Positions 1 to 6,669 of a DNA stretch of 14,923 bases are shown here, one piece after another; position 1 is the first letter of the stretch; every line of letters starts with the position of its first letter. The stretch is from contig DEPW01000060.1 in the NCBI GenBank assembly GCA_002358965.1, positions 202 through 15,124 of the forward strand, read 5' to 3'. The translations under genes were made by a program, and so were the position numbers. Source of the stretch: Bacteroidales bacterium UBA3382. Its GTDB lineage: Bacteria; Bacteroidota; Bacteroidia; Bacteroidales; UBA932. The notes under the pieces were generated by a model. That model saw nothing but the letters and a program-made list of their open reading frames with translations, did not search any database and was not told the origin of the DNA.

Positions 1-551
1 CTCAACAGCAGACGGCACAACGCGACCCTTCTGCGCTCGCCGCCCGACAGCGTCCCTACTGCCGCATCCGCGGGAGGACATTGCAAGGCATCCATTGCCC
101 GTTCCAGCCTGGCATCCAGATCCCAGCCGCCGCAATGGTCTATCTTGTCCGTCAATTCGCCCTGATACTCTATGAGCTTTGCCATCTCATCATCCGACAT
201 CGGCTCGGCGAACCTGAGATTGACGGCCTCGTATTCTTTCATAAGGTCTACCACCTCGCTTACACCTTCGCGGACAACATCGATGACCGTCTTCGAATCA
301 TCCATCACGGGCTCCTGCTCCAAATAGCCGACAGTATAACCGGGTGCCCAGACCACTTCGCCCTGATAGGATTTTTCCACTCCGGCTATGATCTTCATCA
401 AAGTCGACTTGCCGCTTCCGTTAAGGCCGATGATGCCTATCTTCGCCCCATAAAAGAACGACAGGTATATGTCTTTAAGAATGACCTTGTTGTTGTTCGG
501 GAGGATCTTCCCTACACCGTTCATGGAAAAAATTATCTTCTCGTCTGCCAT
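1..551 (-). CDS. ettA: Energy-dependent translational throttle protein EttA (ABC-F), N-terminal part, cut by the window edge
   Basis: I translated this by hand from the ATG at 551: 183 codons, open to the window edge. ABC-F proteins are soluble tandem ATPases; EttA binds the ribosomal E site and gates entry into elongation according to the ADP/ATP ratio. The opening resembles E. coli EttA closely. A Walker A motif (GLNGSGKS) lies at residues 42-49, a Q-loop region (GYLEQEP) at 75-81, an acidic and hydrophobic arm-like segment at about 92-136, and an ABC signature (LSGGERRRVALCRLLL) at 168-183, where the window ends. The Walker B motif and second ATPase domain lie outside. No Shine-Dalgarno site precedes the ATG, as is usual in Bacteroidota. 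A TATCTTTG -7 element lies 20 bases upstream, so it is probably transcribed separately from the AraC gene 58 bases upstream. Another ABC-F subtype is possible but less likely. Confidence 0.93.
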   Translation of the reverse strand, partial: MADEKIIFSMNGVGKILPNNNKVILKDIYLSFFYGAKIGIIGLNGSGKSTLMKIIAGVEKSYQGEVVWAPGYTVGYLEQEPVMDDSKTVIDVVREGVSEVVDLMKEYEAVNLRFAEPMSDDEMAKLIEYQGELTDKIDHCGGWDLDARLERAMDALQCPPADAAVGTLSGGERRRVALCRLLL

Positions 552-570
552 AAAAACAATCTATATCCGG

Positions 571-578
571 CAAAGATA
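571..578 (-). promoter_or_regulatory. Candidate -7 promoter element for ettA
   Basis: On the minus strand this reads TATCTTTG, a perfect match to the Bacteroidota -7 consensus TAnnTTTG. It sits 20 bases before the ettA ATG. No good TTTG -33 box is present at the usual distance, so the call rests on the -7 element and its position. Confidence 0.5.
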
Positions 579-609
579 ACACATTTTGTGAAAAACCGGA
601 ACTCCGCCG

Positions 610-1761
610 TTAACCGTCGATTACCACCGGCTGCTTGGAGGACAGTCTCAGTCTGTTTTTCGCCCTGCGGCACCAATCTCCCGGGGCCTCTCCCGTATTT
701 ATCCTGAACGACAGCGAAAATGTAGACATGGATCTGAAGCCGGAAAGTTCGGAAAGGTCCGCCAATTTAAGATCCGGATTCTTCACAAAGGCCTCCATGG
801 CATACCTTACCCTGTATCTGTTCACTACCTGGCTGAAATTCATTCCAAGTCCGTTGTTCAGCATCCTCGACAGATATGTCTTGTTGGTGCACAGGGCGCT
901 TGCCGCATCGTTCAGGGACAGTTCGGGATTAAGGAACGGCTTTTCGGCCTCGAAATACCTTTCGAACCTATCGCGCAATTCGGAATCCCATTGTTTCTTC
1001 CCTTCGTCCTGGCCGGACCCGCCGCCCGACAGGCTTTGGAACTCCAGCAACGATACCGATATCGACGAAGACACGGCGGATTTCACCGGCTTCATCATAT
1101 ACAGGTCGTCCTTCTTCAAATATGCGATATGGAAATACACGGCGGACGACAGGGGGAAAGCGCACGATATCAGATTAGGAGCGATTCCCGACTCCAGCAT
1201 CGCTACGCACATCCCGACAATCAGGTTCATGAAGAATATCGAGGACATGACAAGGCCGCGGGCATAAAGCAATATGCAGCTTTCCTTGCAAAGTGCCGAG
1301 ATGTCCTTGACAGAACAATGCATGTAAGAGGCAAAAGACATGGCCGACACCGCACAGTAATAAAGTTTCCAGCCTATTATCATATCAGACCGTCCATGCC
1401 CCATTATCTGGAAGAGCGACCAGGCGAACAATATGAAGGTGATGACGGCAAAGACGCCTCCCGACACTTTGTTCAGCGGGCTCGCAGCATCACTCCAGCG
1501 GACGGCAAGAGTCATGGGGACGGTACACGACACCTGCATCGCCAATACCTCTGCCACTGCAACGGGATCTTCGATGAAGAAATCAAAAATCATGAAGAGC
1601 GTGAAACACAGATGCACGGGCCAGAAAAGCCCCAATTTCCTACCAGCACGATTGTCGTTTCCTGTTTTAACATAATCCCTCACATCTGACACCAGCATTA
1701 CAACCCCCAAAACCAACAGTGGCAAAGCTGTAAAACAAAAGAACAATCTTCCCATAGTCAT
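610..1761 (-). CDS. Membrane-anchored AraC-family transcriptional regulator
   Basis: This 383-residue protein has an integral-membrane N-terminal half and a DNA-binding C-terminal half. Hydrophobic segments at about 5-25, 45-63, 70-88, 102-120, 128-147, 165-188 and 195-215 suggest seven helices. A polar linker (about 220-260) leads to an AraC/XylS domain. Its first helix-turn-helix is near 283-303 (SLNDAASALCTNKTYLSRML) and its second near 331-358 (LADLSELSGFRSMSTFSLSF, then TGEAP). Regulators of this shape are common in Bacteroidota, and the membrane part is presumed to sense a ligand; nothing here identifies the ligand. The gene is divergent from the amino-sugar operon, so control of that operon is an inference from position. 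The start at 1761 is preferred because it begins just before the first membrane segment; a second in-frame ATG lies two codons later. Confidence 0.85.
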   Translation of the reverse strand: MTMGRLFFCFTALPLLVLGVVMLVSDVRDYVKTGNDNRAGRKLGLFWPVHLCFTLFMIFDFFIEDPVAVAEVLAMQVSCTVPMTLAVRWSDAASPLNKVSGGVFAVITFILFAWSLFQIMGHGRSDMIIGWKLYYCAVSAMSFASYMHCSVKDISALCKESCILLYARGLVMSSIFFMNLIVGMCVAMLESGIAPNLISCAFPLSSAVYFHIAYLKKDDLYMMKPVKSAVSSSISVSLLEFQSLSGGGSGQDEGKKQWDSELRDRFERYFEAEKPFLNPELSLNDAASALCTNKTYLSRMLNNGLGMNFSQVVNRYRVRYAMEAFVKNPDLKLADLSELSGFRSMSTFSLSFRINTGEAPGDWCRRAKNRLRLSSKQPVVIDG

Positions 1762-1784
1762 TCATAAAATCCAGTCCAGCATTT

Positions 1785-1792
1785 CAAAGTTA
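1785..1792 (-). promoter_or_regulatory. Candidate -7 element for the AraC-family gene
   Basis: The minus strand reads TAACTTTG, matching TAnnTTTG, 24 bases ahead of the regulator's ATG. No clear TTTG -33 box is visible at the usual spacing. Confidence 0.42.
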
Positions 1793-1842
1793 TCCGAATT
1801 AACAATGAGAAGAAAATACATAGAACGGAATTATATAATCTT

Positions 1843-1854
1843 GTCAATATTGAC
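1843..1854. promoter_or_regulatory. Perfect 12-bp palindrome in a divergent promoter region, possible operator
   Basis: GTCAATATTGAC is identical to its own reverse complement. It lies between the AraC-family gene and the amino-sugar operon, just upstream of the operon's candidate -33/-7 elements (1860-1895). The placement fits a binding site for a dimeric regulator. AraC proteins usually bind direct repeats rather than compact dyads, so the ligand could be a different regulator. No binding protein can be named from the sequence. Confidence 0.4.
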
Positions 1855-1859
1855 GCATC

Positions 1860-1895
1860 TTTGTGGTGAAATAAATGCCAAATGATGTATCTTTG
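1860..1895 (+). promoter_or_regulatory. Candidate promoter of the amino-sugar (NagB-like/nagB) operon
   Basis: A -7 element TATCTTTG lies at 1888-1895, 29 bases ahead of the ATG at 1925. TTTG at 1860-1863 could be the -33 box, but the 24-base spacing is longer than the usual 19 or so. ATCTTTGT occurs twice in this region (1857-1864 and 1889-1896), so the upstream copy may also be part of a weaker promoter. Confidence 0.5.
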
Positions 1896-1924
1896 TCGGA
1901 GCAAAGGCTATTAATATCCACTAT

Positions 1925-3844
1925 ATGAACAACAAATATTCCCTGCCGAAAGACGGCGGCCTGATTGTGAAGGATGTTCCGGAAGACCTTCTGAACAGAT
2001 TTGAAAAGATTCCGGTCAACATATTCGAACTTGAACAATCCGCGGTCCTTTATGTCGCCGATATAGTTTCCGAATCCATCAAAAAGCATGGAAAGACATC
2101 CGGAAGGCCCTTCGTATTGGGCTTAAGCACCGGCCAGACACCTATCGGACTGTACCGCGAGCTTGTCAGCCGGTACAAAAGAGGCGAAATCGATTTCAGC
2201 AATGTCATCGTGTATTCATTGGACGAATTCTATCCGATGAAAAAGGAATCCGTGCAGTGCCGCAACTATTATATCAGATACGAATTCCTCAATCAGGTAA
2301 ACATAAGGCCCGAGAACATAAACATCCCCGACGGCAGCATAAATCCGCAGGAAGTCACAAAATATTGCGAGATGCTCGAAAAGTCCTGCGACATTGACCT
2401 GATGCTCATGGGAACCGGGTCCAACGGCCAGATAGGTTTCAACGAACCCGGAGCATACGAAAAGTCGAAGACGAGGCTTGTCCAGTTGTCGCACAATTCG
2501 AAGAAAGTGCAGTCGATATTCTTTTCAAGCATGGAACGCACGCCGGACATGGCCATAACCATGGGCATAGAGACCATAATGAGATCCAAACGGATCATCC
2601 TCATGGCATGGGGCGAGGACAAAACAGACATAATTCGCAATATCGTCGAAGGCGAGGTGACCAACCAACTCCCAGCTACCCTGCTCCAACAGCACGACAA
2701 CATCGAGGTCGTCGTCGATGAAAGTGCGGCAGGCAAGCTCACCAGGATAGCGTCCCCATGGCTTGTCGGGAAGTGCGACTGGACCCCTAAATTCATGAGA
2801 AGGGCCGTCGTATGGCTCTGCGGCGAAGTGGGCAAACCCATACTCAAACTCACCCACAACGATTACATCGAGCATTCTTTGGGCGACCTGCTGGAAGCCA
2901 AAGGCCCGTATGACAAGATCAACATAGATGTATTCAACGACCTCCAGCATACCATCACAGGATGGCCTGGAGGCAAACCCAATGTAGACGACTCGTTCAG
3001 GCCCGTCCCTTCAAAACCGTTCCCCAAGAGGGTACTCATCTTCTCCCCGCATCCGGACGACGATGTCATATCAATGGGAGGCACTTTCATCAGGCTTGTC
3101 GAACACGGGCACGATGTACATGTGGCATACGAAACATCCGGAAATGTAGCCGTAGCGGACGATGTAGTGCTTCAGCATATAGATACGGCAAGGGAGATAG
3201 GTTTCGCAGACAGGTACGACGAAGTGAAGGGGATCATCGCCGCCAAGAAAAACGGGGATTCCGAACCGCGCCCGCTCCTCGACCTTAAAGGAGGCATCCG
3301 CCGCGCGGAAGCCAAAGCGGCGGTCCGCTCGTTCGGCCTGGACGAAAGCCATGTACACTTCCTGAACCTTCCTTTCTATGAAACCGGAGGAATCAAAAAA
3401 GGAGCGCTGACAAACAAAGACATCGATATCATCGTAAGAATACTGCGCGAAATCAAGCCACAGCAGATATATGCCGCCGGCGACCTGGCCGACCCGCACG
3501 GGACCCACCGCATCTGTATCGAAGCCGTCCTGGGAGCCCTGGACATAGTCAGAGATGACGAATGGCTGAAGGAATGCCACATGTGGCTGTACCGCGGAGC
3601 ATGGATGGAATGGGATCTGGGCATGGTGGACATGGCTGTTCCGCTCTCACCGGACGAAATGCTCAAAAAGAGGCACGCGATATACCGCCACATCTCCCAG
3701 AAAGACATAGTTCCGTTCCCGGGAAGCGACAACAGGGAGTTCTGGCAAAGAGCCGAAGAACGCACGCAGAACACGGCGAAACTATATGACAAACTCGGAA
3801 TGGCCGAATACCAGGCCCTCGAAGTTTTCGTTAAAATGTTTTAA
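1925..3844 (+). CDS. NagB-like sugar-phosphate isomerase domain fused to a PIG-L/LmbE-family deacetylase
   Basis: This 639-residue fusion has a NagB-like domain (about 35-285) and a PIG-L/LmbE zinc-deacetylase domain (about 368-600). It belongs to the group usually annotated as 'glucosamine-6-phosphate deaminase-like'. In the NagB half the sugar-phosphate loop (GLSTGQTPIG, 66-75), the Asp-Glu pair at 100-101 and the Glu of FNEP (174) are kept. However, the positions equivalent to E. coli NagB Asp141, His143 and Arg172 are Asn167, Gln169 and Ile198. The PIG-L half keeps its metal site: PHPDDD at 375-380 (AHPDDE in most relatives) and HGTH at 525-528. I infer a working N-deacetylase with a doubtful deaminase half, perhaps a sugar-phosphate binding or regulatory domain. 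It is followed after 17 bases by a canonical nagB on the same strand, so the two are probably cotranscribed. Domain calls are firm; the substrate is unknown. Confidence 0.9.
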   Translation: MNNKYSLPKDGGLIVKDVPEDLLNRFEKIPVNIFELEQSAVLYVADIVSESIKKHGKTSGRPFVLGLSTGQTPIGLYRELVSRYKRGEIDFSNVIVYSLDEFYPMKKESVQCRNYYIRYEFLNQVNIRPENINIPDGSINPQEVTKYCEMLEKSCDIDLMLMGTGSNGQIGFNEPGAYEKSKTRLVQLSHNSKKVQSIFFSSMERTPDMAITMGIETIMRSKRIILMAWGEDKTDIIRNIVEGEVTNQLPATLLQQHDNIEVVVDESAAGKLTRIASPWLVGKCDWTPKFMRRAVVWLCGEVGKPILKLTHNDYIEHSLGDLLEAKGPYDKINIDVFNDLQHTITGWPGGKPNVDDSFRPVPSKPFPKRVLIFSPHPDDDVISMGGTFIRLVEHGHDVHVAYETSGNVAVADDVVLQHIDTAREIGFADRYDEVKGIIAAKKNGDSEPRPLLDLKGGIRRAEAKAAVRSFGLDESHVHFLNLPFYETGGIKKGALTNKDIDIIVRILREIKPQQIYAAGDLADPHGTHRICIEAVLGALDIVRDDEWLKECHMWLYRGAWMEWDLGMVDMAVPLSPDEMLKKRHAIYRHISQKDIVPFPGSDNREFWQRAEERTQNTAKLYDKLGMAEYQALEVFVKMF

Positions 3845-3861
3845 ATCTTACCTTTTATTGT

Positions 3862-4659
3862 ATGAGACTCATTATCAAAGACACGCAGAAAGAAGTGGCA
3901 GCATGGACTGCGGAACACATCGTAAGAAGGATTAAGGAAAAAGCCGAAAAGACATCCGCGCCTTTCGTACTCGGACTGCCTACCGGCTCTACGCCTATCG
4001 GGACTTACGAAGAACTGATACGCATGTACAGGCAGGGGAGCATATCCTTCCGGAATGTAATCACATTCAACATGGACGAATATGCAGGCATACCTGAAAA
4101 CCACCCGGAAAGCTATCATACTTTCATGCACAAATACTTTTTCGACCACATAGACATCCCTTCGGAAAACATCAACATACTCGACGGAAACGCAACCGAT
4201 ATTGCAAAAGAGTGTTCCGACTATGAAGAGCGCATAGTCAGAGCCGGAGGAATCGACCTGTTCATGGGAGGAATAGGGGAAGACGGGCATATCGCCTTCA
4301 ACGAACCGTTTTCGTCATTGAATTCACGCACAAGGGTCAAGACTCTCACGCAGGATACGGTCATAGTCAATTCGAGATTCTTCGGGGGAGACATCAATGC
4401 CGTTCCGAAACGCGCCCTGACAGTCGGAGTCGCCACAATAATGGATGCGCGCGAGGTGATGATACTCGCTCTCGGACACAAGAAAGCCGTTGCCGTCCAA
4501 CATGCAGTAGAAGGCAGTTACAACCATGTCTGGACGGTTTCCGCCCTCCAGATACACCCTCACGGCATCCTCGTATGCGACGAACCCGCTGTCGGGGAAC
4601 TCAAAGTGAACACTTACAGATACTTCAAAGATATTGAATCCTCACAATCACTCCTTTGA
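3862..4659 (+). CDS. nagB: Glucosamine-6-phosphate deaminase, allosteric type
   Basis: NagB converts glucosamine-6-phosphate to fructose-6-phosphate and ammonia in the cytoplasm, linking amino-sugar breakdown to glycolysis. The 265-residue protein aligns with E. coli NagB almost without gaps, so numbering carries over. Asp72 (NMDEY), Asp141, His143 and Glu148 (EDGHIAFNEP), Arg172 and Lys208 are all in place. Residues of the GlcNAc-6-P allosteric pocket are also present (Ser151, Ser152, Arg158, Lys160 and Tyr254), suggesting a hexameric, allosterically activated enzyme. It follows the NagB-like/PIG-L fusion by 17 bases and has no obvious promoter of its own, so it is read as the second gene of an operon. 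The only nearby downstream element is the hairpin at 4700-4755. No NagA deacetylase is in the window. Confidence 0.97.
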   Translation: MRLIIKDTQKEVAAWTAEHIVRRIKEKAEKTSAPFVLGLPTGSTPIGTYEELIRMYRQGSISFRNVITFNMDEYAGIPENHPESYHTFMHKYFFDHIDIPSENINILDGNATDIAKECSDYEERIVRAGGIDLFMGGIGEDGHIAFNEPFSSLNSRTRVKTLTQDTVIVNSRFFGGDINAVPKRALTVGVATIMDAREVMILALGHKKAVAVQHAVEGSYNHVWTVSALQIHPHGILVCDEPAVGELKVNTYRYFKDIESSQSLL

Positions 4660-4699
4660 GGGTGTGCTTGAATCATATCGCGCACGAGGGGCGGAATCA

Positions 4700-4755
4700 A
4701 AAGGAGGGATTTCTCTGCATTACGATTGATTCGCATGCATTGAAATTCCTCCTTT
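4700..4755. terminator. Long imperfect hairpin between convergent genes, probable bidirectional terminator
   Basis: Arms 4700-4713 and 4742-4755 pair over 14 positions with one G-T wobble (4708/4747). The stem continues inward after a 2x2 mismatch with TGCAT/ATGCA (4716-4720 with 4735-4739) and CGA/TCG (4723-4725 with 4731-4733), closing on a five-base loop. The outer arms begin with AAA and end with TTT, so either transcript gets only a short U-run. The hairpin lies between the end of nagB (4659) and the end of the YitT-family gene (4791), where a two-way terminator is expected. The rest of 4660-4790 shows nothing else I can name. Confidence 0.7.
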
Positions 4756-4790
4756 CTAATGAGTCCCCATCTGTTTTCAGACGGTTTCCG

Positions 4791-5753
4791 TCATTCGGAG
4801 ATTTCCTGCTCCTGCTTCTTGGCCGCCTTGACCTTGATCTTGTCAAAGCCTTTGCCGTAGACGCCCATTACGGTGCCTACGGACAAGAATGCTTCAGAAT
4901 CTATTGACTTGATCAGCCGCAGCACCGCATTGAGGTCGGCCTTGCGCGTCATGACCATGAGCACCTTGTTGGTTGACTTCGTATACCATCCTTCGGCATC
5001 CAGCACCGACACTCCGCGATGCATGCCTTCCGAAATCTGATCTGCGATTTCTGCATATTTCTTTGAGAAAATGAATATCTGGACAGACTGTTTGGAACCG
5101 GACAGGTACAAATCGACCGTATAGCTGCAGCAGGCTATCAGCACGAAACCGTATGTGACCACGGCGATTTTTTCGCCCCACGACATAGGAAGACCGTCAG
5201 CACCCACCATTGGGACGATGAGCGAAGACAAGACGATGAACACATCTATGGCAAGGATCATCCTCCCCGTGGATATGTTGTGGTACTTCGCGACCATCAG
5301 CGCGACTATGTCCGTACCTGCCGTACTTCCTCCCTGGGAAATGGCAAGCCCTATACCGAAACCTGACATCACGCCGCCGATTACGGTAGCCACGAGCTTC
5401 CCGTTGGATTTACCTATGATATCAATGATTTCGGCAGGAATGATTTCCGGGAAGAACTGAAACATCAATGTCGTGATTATCACCGCAAAGACAGTCTTTA
5501 CGCCGAAACTCGGCCCCAGGACCTTCAGTGCAATCGCCAACAGCACGAAATTGACGGCGAAGAATGTGTAGGAAACCTTTATGAGTCCTCCCGTCGCATA
5601 TTGGATCACGGCGCCGATACCAGATACGCCTCCGCCGACGAGATTGTTCGGAATAAGGAAGACCGTCCAACCCAATACATAGATTAGCAGTCCGAAAGTT
5701 ATCAGGAGATACTCCTTGATGCCTTTTAAGATTTTTTGTCTGTCTTTTTCCAT
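4791..5753 (-). CDS. YitT family membrane protein (second of a tandem pair)
   Basis: This 320-residue protein has the YitT layout: a DUF161 membrane half (helices at about 17-37, 60-80, 84-101, 120-140, 165-182 and 192-212) and a cytosolic DUF2179 half (about 220-310). Characteristic stretches are FLIPNNLVGGGVSGIG (32-47), GGSTAGTDIVAL (141-152) and a C-terminal SVQIFIFSKK segment. The family's biochemical role is not established; transport is often assumed. It is a paralogue of the gene immediately upstream, and the two align from KILK near each N-terminus. The start at 5753 overlaps the upstream gene's end by 28 bases. It is supported because it places KILK...EYLLITFG in register with the paralogue, and it suggests translational coupling. 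The C-terminal tail (KVKAAKKQEQEISE) is highly charged. Confidence 0.9.
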   Translation of the reverse strand: MEKDRQKILKGIKEYLLITFGLLIYVLGWTVFLIPNNLVGGGVSGIGAVIQYATGGLIKVSYTFFAVNFVLLAIALKVLGPSFGVKTVFAVIITTLMFQFFPEIIPAEIIDIIGKSNGKLVATVIGGVMSGFGIGLAISQGGSTAGTDIVALMVAKYHNISTGRMILAIDVFIVLSSLIVPMVGADGLPMSWGEKIAVVTYGFVLIACCSYTVDLYLSGSKQSVQIFIFSKKYAEIADQISEGMHRGVSVLDAEGWYTKSTNKVLMVMTRKADLNAVLRLIKSIDSEAFLSVGTVMGVYGKGFDKIKVKAAKKQEQEISE

Positions 5754-6628
5754 ATTTTTTTCACTCCTGTCTTAACTTCCTCGAAACCCTGGCCGAAAAC
5801 TTCGGTCGCCGAACATACCGAAATGAACACATGTTCGTCCAATTCCTTGACCTTGCGCGTGATCTCAGGCATCTGGTTCTTCTTCACGACTACTATCAGC
5901 ACCTTTCCGTCCTGCTTGGAATACCAGCCTACCGAAGGGACCGCCGTCACTCCCCTGCCCATTTCGAGCAGCATGTCCGCGATTTCATCGGCACGCTTCG
6001 AGAACACGAGTATCTGGACTGTCGACCTCGAGCCCACCATGATATAGTCCAGGGCCGTCGAAAAGGCTATTATTGTCAGATAGCCGTATACGAGCTCCTG
6101 CAGGCCCTTGCCTGGAATGAGTATGATGGACGATATGATGAGCAGTTCCACGACAAGATACACCTTGCCTTCTGTTATATTGAAATATTTCCTTATGACA
6201 AGGGCGACAATGTCCGTACCTCCGGTACTTCCTCCGACAAGGAATGTCAAAGCGATGCCGGCACCGCTGATGGCGCCGCCGATCAATGCATTAAGGAAAT
6301 CCTCTTCGATAGGACTGATCCATACCCCTTCGAAGACCTTGAGGAACAAGGAAGCCATGATGATTGCGAAAATGGTCTTGAAACCGAATTTGGTGCCAAG
6401 CACGAAAAAGCCCACACCGAGCAGCAAGATATTAAGCACCAGATAAGTCGCGGGAATAGGTATCGTTCCGTCTGTCGCGAAATTGAGCACAGTGGCGATA
6501 CCAGTCACTCCTCCGCTGAAGAAGCCTTTCGGAATCATGAAAGCCTGCCATGCGAAAGTATACATGGCGATTCCGAGCGTGATAACGAAATACTCGAAAA
6601 GAGTCTTTAAGATTTTAGATTGTTTCAT
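5726..6628 (-). CDS. YitT family membrane protein (first of a tandem pair)
   Basis: A 300-residue YitT-family protein with a DUF161 membrane half followed by a DUF2179 domain. The N-terminus (KILKTLFEYFVITLGIAMY) and FMIPKGFFSGGVTGIA correspond position by position to the downstream paralogue. GGSTGGTDIVALVIRKYFNI is the conserved membrane motif, and STVQILVFSKR begins the C-terminal domain. Molecular function is not established for the family. The start lies 41 bases after the leuS stop on the same strand, with no good TAnnTTTG element between, so read-through from leuS or a non-consensus promoter is likely. The C-terminus (KKIWKKTDKKS) is strongly basic. The 28-base overlap with the next gene suggests the two proteins are made together and may form a hetero-oligomer; that is inference. 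Confidence 0.9.
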   Translation of the reverse strand: MKQSKILKTLFEYFVITLGIAMYTFAWQAFMIPKGFFSGGVTGIATVLNFATDGTIPIPATYLVLNILLLGVGFFVLGTKFGFKTIFAIIMASLFLKVFEGVWISPIEEDFLNALIGGAISGAGIALTFLVGGSTGGTDIVALVIRKYFNITEGKVYLVVELLIISSIILIPGKGLQELVYGYLTIIAFSTALDYIMVGSRSTVQILVFSKRADEIADMLLEMGRGVTAVPSVGWYSKQDGKVLIVVVKKNQMPEITRKVKELDEHVFISVCSATEVFGQGFEEVKTGVKKIWKKTDKKS

Positions 6629-6669
6629 CGTATAATTATTACTTTAAAATGTCCAAAACCACTAAAAAA

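Noticed and set aside
81..707. Plus-strand open frame of 208 codons at the window start
   Set aside because: It is antisense to the EttA frame and runs into the end of the AraC gene.
4656..4907. Plus-strand open frame of 83 codons after nagB
   Set aside because: It runs through the hairpin and antisense to the YitT gene, with no recognisable domain or initiation signal.
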